Assembly (NCBI GenBank): GCA_021817065.1
Contig: JAKAWH010000015.1
Coordinates: 1-39,238 of the forward strand
From: Actinomycetes bacterium
GTDB lineage: Bacteria > Actinomycetota > Acidimicrobiia > Acidimicrobiales > JAKAVM01
Direction of reading: 5' to 3'
Length of the DNA stretch: 39,238 nucleotides
The notes under the pieces were generated by a model. That model searched no databases and had not been told where the DNA came from. It saw only the letters and a program-made list of their open reading frames with translations. Within the stretch, counting starts at the first letter, position 1, and each line of letters opens with the position of its first letter. The position numbers were made by a program, and so were the translations under genes. Positions 32,970-39,238 of this stretch are shown one piece after another.

Positions 32970-33023
32970 ATGCGCGGAGGGCGAGCGGGCGGGGGATCTG
33001 CGCGTGCCGGTGAGGTGAGGTGA
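32970..33023 (+). other. Tiny coupled ORF between mltG and aroE
   Basis: Four bases after the mltG stop, ATG 32970 opens a 17-codon frame (MRGGRAGGGSARAGEVR) whose TGA overlaps the aroE GTG as GTGA. The starts are 50 bases apart, 2 modulo 3. The end of the frame contains GTGAG three times in a row (33010-33024), perhaps from slippage. Confidence 0.45.
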
Positions 33024-33862
33024 GCACCCTCACTGGGGCGACTTCCGTAGCCGGGATCATCGGAGATCCGGTCATTCACTCCCTGTCTCCCGCCATCCAC
33101 AATGCCGCGTACGAGGCAGCCGGGCTCGATTGGGTGTACGTGCCTTTTCCGGTGGCCGAGGGGCATGTGTCCGAGGCGCTCAATGGGATGCGGGCGATGG
33201 GCATCCGCGGGCTTTCGGTGACCATGCCTCACAAGGATGCGGCAGCACACGGGGTGGACCTCTTGACCGAGCGGGCCCGACTGCTGGGAGCGGTCAATAC
33301 GGTCGTTCTCCGAGACGATGGCACCCTGGTCGGGGACTCGACCGACGGTCAGGGCTTTCTCGACGCGGTGGCAGCTTCCCACGATTTCGATCCCGCCGGA
33401 CTGCGTTGCGTGGTGCTCGGTGCCGGGGGTGCAGCACGGGCGTTGGTGCTCGCCCTGTCCGAAGCCCAAGCAGAAGAGGTGATCGTGGTCAACCGGTCGC
33501 CGGGACGGGCTCACGCGGCCGCCGTGCTGGCCGGCCCTCGAGGTCGGGTAGGGAGCCACGACGACGTCGAGGAAGCAGACCTGGTGGTCAACGCCACGCC
33601 AGTGGGGATGAGGGGTCACGAGGGAGAGCAGTACCCGATCGACCCCGGCCGGCTCGGTCCCGGTCAGGTGGCGGTCGACATCGTCTATCACCCATTGGTG
33701 ACGCCGTTCCTGCGCCAGGCGATCGATGCGGGCGCCCAGGCGGTGGACGGGCTGGGGATGCTGGTCCATCAGGCGGCAATCGCCTTCACCCTCTGGACTG
33801 GCGTAGAGGCGCCCATCGAGGCGATGGGCGCCGCCGCACGGCGAGAGGTGGGTTCGGGATAG
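33020..33862 (+). CDS. aroE: Shikimate dehydrogenase
   Basis: AroE reduces 3-dehydroshikimate with NADPH in aromatic amino acid synthesis. The 280-residue protein shows the substrate-binding IIGDPVIHSLSPAIHNAAY, catalytic lysine in LSVTMPHKDAA, aspartate in DSTDGQGFLDAV, the nucleotide-binding VVLGAGGAARALVLAL, NATPVGM and the C-terminal GLGMLVHQAAIAFTLWTG. The GTG start overlaps the stop of a tiny ORF; MSTLTGATSVAGIIGDP is a normal N-terminus. Confidence 0.96.
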   Translation: MSTLTGATSVAGIIGDPVIHSLSPAIHNAAYEAAGLDWVYVPFPVAEGHVSEALNGMRAMGIRGLSVTMPHKDAAAHGVDLLTERARLLGAVNTVVLRDDGTLVGDSTDGQGFLDAVAASHDFDPAGLRCVVLGAGGAARALVLALSEAQAEEVIVVNRSPGRAHAAAVLAGPRGRVGSHDDVEEADLVVNATPVGMRGHEGEQYPIDPGRLGPGQVAVDIVYHPLVTPFLRQAIDAGAQAVDGLGMLVHQAAIAFTLWTGVEAPIEAMGAAARREVGSG

Positions 33863-33965
33863 CTCCCGAACACCTGAGCCGCTCCCTGCACACGTCATTC
33901 CGGTAGCCCTGCCCGGAGCGATCTTCCCTGCACGAGTTTTTCCGGCGGCTCGGCCCGGCCCCCGA

Positions 33966-34017
33966 TACGATGTTCTGTGGTGATGCGGTCCCTGAGAGTG
34001 GGGCCATGACCTGGAGG
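33966..34017 (+). promoter_or_regulatory. Candidate promoter and short leader ORF before the DUF4388 gene
   Basis: TACGAT (33966-33971) starts a segment TACGATGTTCTGTGGT that nearly matches 35716-35731 upstream of pilB. A 9-codon ORF (GTG 33980, ending TGA 34007-34009) follows, and GGAGG (34013-34017) precedes the DUF4388 ATG at 34022. The rest of the 159-base gap after aroE shows nothing else. Confidence 0.45.
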
Positions 34018-34021
34018 ATCG

Positions 34022-35605
34022 ATGGCTCTGAAAGGTTCGATCGAGGAATTTCCGCTCGACGAAGTGCTTGTTTTGCTTGCAGGCACCGAGAAGACCGGAG
34101 TGCTGCGCGTCTCCTCGCACCCCGCAGCGTTGGTTGACGAGGTGGGGTCGAACGCCGGCTCGTCGGCGGTCTGGTTGTCCCAGGGTCTGATGGTCGGACA
34201 CGAGGTGGATGGTGCTCGGGACCCTCGAGACGCCCTATTCCGGTGCCTGAGGATGACATCGGGGACATTCTGGTTCGAGTCGGCGCCCCCACCCGCTGAT
34301 TGCTACCGGGGAATTGAGGTGGGGCCCTTTCTTGAGGAGTGGCGGAGCGTGGCACACCAGCTCGCTCCGGTGATCGAATCGATCAGGCTCGCCCCCGACC
34401 TGTCGGTGAAATCGGTCGAGTTCTCCGCCGACGAGTGGAAGCTGATCGCCCGAGTGGCCGAGATGTCGTCGGCGGGAGGGGCTGAGGGCGCCGATGTAGT
34501 GGAGCAGCTCGGCAAGAGCGCAGGGCTCACCACCGCGGAGGTGGTAACGGGTCTGGCTTCGCTGGTGACCCGGGGGCTTCTGATCGTCTACCCTCCGTTC
34601 GATCCGCCCGGACGCGACATCGGGACCGCTTCGGGTTCACCGGCACCGAGCGTTGCACGAGAGGCCGAGGGCGTTGTTCCTCATGGGTCCCCGCTCGTGC
34701 GGATGCCGAGCCTTTCCTCAGACTCGGCGCGCCCTACGCCTGCTCCGCGGCCGGGGATCTATCGGGAGCAGGGAGGGTCGGCGCCGACGGTGCCGCACTT
34801 GTCGGTCGTACCCGACGTCCCCGAACTCGACGAGCTGGAGGCAGCGATTAGCGCGCCCGAGGGGGTGGAGGACCCTCAGGAGTTGATCGCCGGGATACCC
34901 AGCGAGGAAGAACTTGCCGAGTGGCTGGGTACGGTTCAGCCGGCGACCGGTGGGGGTGTCGGCCCGGTTCCGGCGACGCCAGAAATTCCCACGCCGGCGA
35001 TTCCGATGCCCGAGCCCCCGACCCCCACTCCGGTACGGCAGGTTCCGGCGAACGACATTCCCATTCCCGAACCGCACGTGCCAATCTACGGGCAGGCGGA
35101 AGGTGGTCCCACCGGTGTGGAGAGCGGCGACCCACCTTTTCCCGGAATGCCCTCTGCCGCGTCTCTCCAGCCTGCATATCCCGGGTCCGACCCGGTCTAT
35201 CCCGCGCCCGGCCCGGCTTATCCGGAATCACCGGCAGCCTCCGTGCCTGGCCCCTCCTATCCCGCTCCAGGCCCTGCATCGGTTTCACCCGGTCCGGCCT
35301 ATCAAGCGCCCGGGCCCTCAGTGGCCGCACCCGGTCCGACCTATCCGGAAGCACCGGCAGGCTCCGTGGCCGAGCCGGCTGGCCAGCTCGCCGCCCAGCT
35401 CGCGGACGGTCCGATCCTGGGGCCGCCTCCTCCACCTGGGCCACCGGTGCCTCCGAACCCCGGATCGGCGCCGGTGGCCGTTGCCGAAGCTGCGGTCCCC
35501 GATCCGGTCGAGATGGCGGAAAGGCCGGCTCCGCAGGGGCCCGGTGTGGTCACGACCGACGAGCCCGACCTTCTCAAGTGGTTCATCTCCTCGGTGCACC
35601 AGTAG
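34022..35605 (+). CDS. DUF4388 (PATAN) domain protein with long Pro-rich tail
   Basis: The 527-residue protein begins with a DUF4388/PATAN-type domain (about 1-95: MALKGSIEEFPLDEVLVLLA, KTGVLRVSS, VWLSQGLMVGHEVDG, ALFRCLRMTSGTFWF), found in bacterial signalling proteins, some regulating type IV pili. A winged-helix-like segment (about 135-190: EWKLIARVAEM, ADVVEQLGKSAGLTTAEVVTGLASLVTRGLL) follows. Then come some 300 residues rich in proline, with tyrosine-containing units such as PAYPGS and PGPAYPE. The end is a conserved-looking LLKWFISSVHQ. There is no signal peptide. Its place before pilB-pilT and the shared promoter motif suggest a role in pilus function. Confidence 0.82.
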   Translation: MALKGSIEEFPLDEVLVLLAGTEKTGVLRVSSHPAALVDEVGSNAGSSAVWLSQGLMVGHEVDGARDPRDALFRCLRMTSGTFWFESAPPPADCYRGIEVGPFLEEWRSVAHQLAPVIESIRLAPDLSVKSVEFSADEWKLIARVAEMSSAGGAEGADVVEQLGKSAGLTTAEVVTGLASLVTRGLLIVYPPFDPPGRDIGTASGSPAPSVAREAEGVVPHGSPLVRMPSLSSDSARPTPAPRPGIYREQGGSAPTVPHLSVVPDVPELDELEAAISAPEGVEDPQELIAGIPSEEELAEWLGTVQPATGGGVGPVPATPEIPTPAIPMPEPPTPTPVRQVPANDIPIPEPHVPIYGQAEGGPTGVESGDPPFPGMPSAASLQPAYPGSDPVYPAPGPAYPESPAASVPGPSYPAPGPASVSPGPAYQAPGPSVAAPGPTYPEAPAGSVAEPAGQLAAQLADGPILGPPPPPGPPVPPNPGSAPVAVAEAAVPDPVEMAERPAPQGPGVVTTDEPDLLKWFISSVHQ

Positions 35606-35715
35606 GGGTCGCCCCGACCGGAGGTCGCGGTCTGGATCGCCGGTAGCGTTTGCGCATGTCACTTTGAGTGGCTCCGCACCGACCGCGAGTCATGGATTTA
35701 CGTAAAAGTACCTGC

Positions 35716-35810
35716 TACGATGTGTTGTGGTCGTAGCCCACGCGACGTGCAGGGTGAGGGGATCCGGATTGCTGAAGGTTCACTTTTCCTGCCCGGATAC
35801 CGATAAGAGG
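35716..35810 (+). promoter_or_regulatory. Candidate promoter and leader of pilB-pilT-pilC
   Basis: In the 210-base gap after the DUF4388 gene, TACGATGTGTTGTGGT (35716-35731) matches 14 of 16 bases of the segment before that gene. TACGAT is a plausible -10. Downstream, ATCCGG (35762-35767) can pair with CCGGAT (35793-35798), leaving a hairpin just before AAGAGG (35805-35810), the likely ribosome-binding site of pilB. It does not match a c-di-GMP riboswitch I can recognise. Confidence 0.45.
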
Positions 35811-35815
35811 CAAAA

Positions 35816-37510
35816 GTGGTAATGATCCGGGGCAACCAGCAGCAGCTTGCGACCCTCCTCCTCCAGGACGGGTTGCTGACTCAGGATGCCCTGAATTATG
35901 CGATGAGCAAGCAGGCGGAGACCGAGAAACCCCTCAGCCGGGTGCTTCTCGACGAGGGAATGGTGCGCGAAGCGGACCTGGTGCGGATCCTGGCGGAAGC
36001 GGCCGGCTACAAGTACGTCGACCTGGAGGACTACACGGTGGACGCCTCGGCGGCGTCGATGATCGGCGACGCACTGGCTCGGCGCTACAACGTGTTGCCT
36101 CTCACCTGGGACGGCAATCGCCTCGTAGTGGCGATGGCAGACCCCTCCGACGTGGTGGCCATCGACGACATCCGTGCCGTGACCGGGTGTGAGATCTCGG
36201 TGGTAGTAGCCACCCCGTCTCACCTCCAACACGCCATCCAGACCCAGTACCGCCACGACCAGCTGGTCAAGGACATCTCCGACCAGGCCGGCGAGCAGTT
36301 CCAGGTCGACGACCTGTCCCATCTGCGCGAGGCCATCGAAGACGCACCGCTGGTCAAGCTGATGAACTTGATGATCTCCCAGGCGGTGACCGACCGGGCC
36401 TCCGACATCCACTTCGAGCCGACCGAGCACGAGGTGCGGGTCCGCTACCGGATCGACGGGGTGCTCTACGAGGTGATGCACCTCCGCAAGAACATCCAGA
36501 ACGGGGTCACCTCGCGCATCAAGATCATGGCGGACATGGACATCGCCGAGCACCGCCTTCCCCAGGACGGCCGGATGACCGCAGACGTCAACGGGCGCAC
36601 CATCGACCTCCGGGTCGTCTCCATCCCCACCTCCTGGGGAGAGAAGATGGTCATGCGAATCCTGGATCACTCCAAGGCTCTCTACAAGCTGGAGGAGCTG
36701 GGGTTCATGCCCGATGCGCTGGCGCGCTACGAGGACTCCTACCGTCGCTCCCACGGAATCATCCTGGTGACCGGCCCCACCGGGTCGGGCAAGACCACCA
36801 CCCTGTACGCGACCCTCAACGTCCTCAACGAGGATTCCAAGAACATCCTTACCGCCGAGGACCCGGTGGAGTACCGGATCCCGGGCATCAACCAGATCCA
36901 GGTGAACTCCAAGACCGGGCTCACCTTCCCCAAGTGCCTCAAGGCGATGATGCGGGGGGACCCCGACATCATCCTGGTGGGGGAGATCCGCGACCTTGAG
37001 ACCGCCCGCATGGCGACCGAGGCTTCGCTCACCGGCCACTTGGTGCTGTCCACCCTCCACACCAACGACGCCGCGTCCACCCCGCTGCGTTTGACCGAGA
37101 TGGGGGTCGAGGCATTCCTGGTCTCCTCGTCCCTGTCGTCGGTGGTCGCCCAGCGGCTGGCCCGCCAGCTCTGCGACCGCTGCAAGGAACCCTTCTATCT
37201 CGCCCCCGGACAATCACGGCTGGCCGACCAGCTCGGGATGTTCCCCGAGGGTTCCGACCAGCCGATCACCCTGTACCGCCCGGTAGGCTGCAACATCTGC
37301 TCCAAGACCGGGTTTCGGGGCCGGATGGCTCTTTACGAGGTGATGACGGTCACCGAGGAGATCGGCCAGATGATCGTGGAGGGCTCCCACACCGAGGACA
37401 TCCGTAAGATGGCCACCTCGCAGGGGATGCAGACGCTTATCCAGTGCGGGATGAACCACGTCCGGATGGGGACGACCACCGTCGAGGAAGTGCTCCGGGT
37501 CGTTTCTTAG
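35816..37510 (+). CDS. pilB: PilB/GspE-type type IV pilus assembly ATPase
   Basis: PilB powers pilus extension. The 564-residue protein has an N-terminal MshEN/GspE-N-like domain (about 5-150: QLATLLLQDGLLTQDALNYAM, LSRVLLDEGMVREADLVRIL, YVDLED), then the secretion ATPase domain with Walker A GPTGSGKT (320-327), Asp box, DPDIILVGEIRDLETA and LSTLHTNDAASTPLRL. Four cysteines (CDRC and CNIC, about 453-493) form the zinc site of PilB/GspE. The leucines and glycines of the c-di-GMP-binding MshEN consensus are partly kept, but the leading RLG is replaced. The start is GTG 35816, with in-frame ATG 35822 possible. Confidence 0.94.
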   Translation: MVMIRGNQQQLATLLLQDGLLTQDALNYAMSKQAETEKPLSRVLLDEGMVREADLVRILAEAAGYKYVDLEDYTVDASAASMIGDALARRYNVLPLTWDGNRLVVAMADPSDVVAIDDIRAVTGCEISVVVATPSHLQHAIQTQYRHDQLVKDISDQAGEQFQVDDLSHLREAIEDAPLVKLMNLMISQAVTDRASDIHFEPTEHEVRVRYRIDGVLYEVMHLRKNIQNGVTSRIKIMADMDIAEHRLPQDGRMTADVNGRTIDLRVVSIPTSWGEKMVMRILDHSKALYKLEELGFMPDALARYEDSYRRSHGIILVTGPTGSGKTTTLYATLNVLNEDSKNILTAEDPVEYRIPGINQIQVNSKTGLTFPKCLKAMMRGDPDIILVGEIRDLETARMATEASLTGHLVLSTLHTNDAASTPLRLTEMGVEAFLVSSSLSSVVAQRLARQLCDRCKEPFYLAPGQSRLADQLGMFPEGSDQPITLYRPVGCNICSKTGFRGRMALYEVMTVTEEIGQMIVEGSHTEDIRKMATSQGMQTLIQCGMNHVRMGTTTVEEVLRVVS

Positions 37511-37531
37511 CAACAGAACAGGAGTCTGAGG

Positions 37532-39112
37532 ATGCAGAGCCCATCGCGGCAACTGGGTGAGTTGCTGGTCGAGAGGAAGGTCTTGTCGCGCGACACGCTG
37601 GAGCAGTTGCTGGTGCGCGAGGAATCCGAAGGGGTTCCTTTTATGAAGCTGCTCGCCGCCGAGGGACTGGTCTCGGAGAAGGACCTCGCCATCGCAGTGG
37701 CTGGAAAGGCGGGCTTCCAGTTCATCGATTTCAACGAGATCACCCTCAACCCCAAAGTGGACGGGTTGATCCCGCCGGATCTGGCTGCCCACTACCGGGC
37801 GGTGGCAGTGGACATCGTCGGCGAGGAGCTGGTGGTGGCCATGATGGACCCCTCCGATACATCGGCAATCGAGGAGATGGGTCGGATAACCGGATTCGCC
37901 GTCAAACCGGCAATGGCGGACAAGAAGGAGTTGGAGAAGGTCCTGCGTTCCCTCTATGGAGAAGGGGTGCCCAGCGGGGCCCAGGCGGTGGCGCCGGGGG
38001 AAGGTGGGGATTTTGCGGATGCGGGCTTTTCCATCGTCAAGGGAGAGCTCCACATCAACGAGCTCCTGACCAAGGTGGTCGAGGCGAGCGGTTCCGACCT
38101 GCACCTGACCGTCGGTATCCATCCCACCATGCGTCTGCACGGCGAGATGACCCCGATGACCGAGTACCCCAAGCTGTCGGGTTCCGAGACCCGCCGGCTC
38201 ATCTTCGCCATCCTCACCCAGCGCCAGCGGGAGAAATTCGAAACCGAGAAGGAGCTAGACACCGCTCACGCAGTTCCCGGTTGCGGCCGGTTCCGGGTCA
38301 ACGTCTTCTACCAGCGCGACTCGGTGGGGGGAGTGATGCGGTCGATCCCCTACGAGATCGTTCCTCTGGAGCAGCTCGGACTGCCCCCGTCGGTCGCCCA
38401 GTTCGCCGAGCTTCCCCGCGGGCTGATTCTGGTGACCGGGCCGACAGGGTCGGGCAAGTCGACTACCCTCGCCTCTATTCTCGATATCATCAACTCGACC
38501 AAGCGGTGCCACATCATCACCGTCGAGGATCCCATCGAGTTCCTCCACCGCCACAAGTCGGCGGTGGTGAACCAGCGCGAAGTGGGGGAGGACACTCACT
38601 CGTTCTCCGAAGCCTTGAAGCACGCCCTGCGCCAGGACCCCGATGTCATCCTGGTCGGCGAGATGCGCGATCTGGAGACCATCTCCACCGCCCTGACCGC
38701 AGCGGAGACCGGCCACCTTGTGTTCGCCACCCTCCACACCCAGGATGCTCCCCAGTCGATCGACCGGGTGATCGACGTGTTCCCCGCCCACCAGCAGCAG
38801 CAGGTTCGCACCATGCTCGCCGCCGCCCTCCAGGGAATCGTGACCCAGCAGCTCCTTCCGCTCGCTGGGCGGCCGGGCAGGGCGGTGGCTTCCGAGGTGC
38901 TGGTGTGTACTCCGGCGGTTCGCAACCTGATCCGTGAGGGCAAGACCCACCAGATCTACTCGGCCATGCAGGCGGGTGGGAAGTTCGGCATGCAGACCAT
39001 GGACATGTCCCTCGCCACCCTGGTGCGGCGCTCGGCGATCTCTCTCACGACCGCCATCGAGCGTTGCTCCAACGAAGAAGACCTCAAGCGCCTCGCTGGC
39101 GCAGCGGCCTGA
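37532..39112 (+). CDS. pilT: PilT-type retraction ATPase with extra N-terminal GspE-N/MshEN-like domain
   Basis: PilT drives pilus retraction. The 526-residue protein is about 180 residues longer than typical PilT. The first part (about 1-145: RQLGELLVERKVLSRDTLEQLL, FMKLLAAEGLVSEKDLAIAV, then LVVAMMDPSD) looks like the GspE-N/MshEN domain normally seen on PilB. The PilT core follows from about 170 (INELLTKVVEASGSDLHLTVG), with Walker A GPTGSGKS (303-310), VNQREVGEDTHSF, DPDVILVGEMRDLETI and ATLHTQDAPQSIDRV. The retraction motif appears as AVRNLIREGK. It starts 21 bases after pilB with GGAG upstream. Confidence 0.93.
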   Translation: MQSPSRQLGELLVERKVLSRDTLEQLLVREESEGVPFMKLLAAEGLVSEKDLAIAVAGKAGFQFIDFNEITLNPKVDGLIPPDLAAHYRAVAVDIVGEELVVAMMDPSDTSAIEEMGRITGFAVKPAMADKKELEKVLRSLYGEGVPSGAQAVAPGEGGDFADAGFSIVKGELHINELLTKVVEASGSDLHLTVGIHPTMRLHGEMTPMTEYPKLSGSETRRLIFAILTQRQREKFETEKELDTAHAVPGCGRFRVNVFYQRDSVGGVMRSIPYEIVPLEQLGLPPSVAQFAELPRGLILVTGPTGSGKSTTLASILDIINSTKRCHIITVEDPIEFLHRHKSAVVNQREVGEDTHSFSEALKHALRQDPDVILVGEMRDLETISTALTAAETGHLVFATLHTQDAPQSIDRVIDVFPAHQQQQVRTMLAAALQGIVTQQLLPLAGRPGRAVASEVLVCTPAVRNLIREGKTHQIYSAMQAGGKFGMQTMDMSLATLVRRSAISLTTAIERCSNEEDLKRLAGAAA

Positions 39113-39124
39113 TAGGACACGACC

Positions 39125-39238
39125 ATGGCCGACACCTACGTCTACAAGGTCCGGGACAAGGCCGGGAAGACCATCCAGGGCACCATCGAGGCGGACAGCT
39201 CGGCACTGGTCGCCAATCGCCTTCGCCAGATAGATCGG
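39125..39238 (+). CDS. pilC: PilC/GspF-type pilus platform protein, N-terminal end (partial)
   Basis: The last 38 codons read MADTYVYKVRDKAGKTIQGT, then IEADSSALVANRLRQIDR. This is the typical N-terminus of PilC/GspF inner-membrane platform proteins (aromatic-x-Y-x3-D-x2-G pattern). The position directly after pilB and pilT is the standard one. The membrane domains lie beyond the window. Confidence 0.85.
   Translation, partial: MADTYVYKVRDKAGKTIQGTIEADSSALVANRLRQIDR

Noticed and set aside
35722-35800. Cyclic di-GMP riboswitch before pilB
   Set aside because: A hairpin and a CACGC-like stretch are present, but the conserved GEMM core is missing.

Overview
The window is one GC-rich, densely packed bacterial chromosome segment. 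The order ruvC-ruvA-ruvB, queA-tgt, yajC-secD-secF, rel, hisS-aspS, rarA, alaS-ruvX-mltG-aroE is a conserved actinobacterial backbone. Type IV pilus genes (pilB, pilT, pilC), a secreted protein with GYW/FGDA repeats, the many GTG starts and ATGA/GTGA gene overlaps, and the lack of apt between secF and rel suggest a deep actinobacterial lineage such as Acidimicrobiia. That placement is an inference. I saw no tRNA, rRNA, CRISPR array or insertion sequence.

Layout. 1-1955: Holliday-junction genes ruvC (3' end), ruvA, ruvB. 1956-9738: an accessory lipid/signalling block. Its plus strand has a long leader, a degenerate acyl-CoA synthetase-like protein, a PAS-GGDEF diguanylate cyclase, a hotdog thioesterase and a metallo-beta-lactamase-fold hydrolase; its minus strand has crotonase, membrane-anchored alpha/beta hydrolase, crotonase. 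9813-15577: queuosine genes queA-tgt, then the Sec accessory genes yajC-secD-secF. 15699-17903: the bifunctional (p)ppGpp enzyme. 17913-18628: a vapBC toxin-antitoxin pair carrying an 18-bp minisatellite. 18754-23330: hisS, aspS, rarA. 23334-23979: remnants of a vapC and a yoeB toxin gene. 24092-27103: a large exported protein. 27194-28419: an HTH plus nucleotidyltransferase pair, probably a toxin-antitoxin or defence module. 28580-33862: alaS-ruvX-mltG-aroE. 34022-39238: a DUF4388/PATAN protein followed by pilB, pilT and the start of pilC.

The most unusual pattern lies between the genes. At six places the upstream stop and downstream start are bridged by one or two tiny ORFs of 8-20 codons. 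Each tiny ORF's stop overlaps the next start as ATGA, GTGA or TGATG. At ruvA/ruvB, queA/tgt, aspS/rarA and upstream of the minus-strand crotonase they arose by tandem duplication of the gene junction. All nine start-to-start distances (23, 59, 35, 38, 44, 44, 47, 50, 50) equal 2 modulo 3, which is exactly what keeps the stop/start overlap working. This looks like a relay of translational coupling kept through repeat expansion.

Functionally, most of the window is housekeeping: recombination repair, tRNA modification and charging, secretion, stringent response, cell-wall and shikimate genes. Toxin-antitoxin genes and their remnants sit at the boundaries between these blocks. A diguanylate cyclase near the left end, and pilus ATPases with MshEN/GspE-N-like domains at the right end, raise the possibility of c-di-GMP control of pili.
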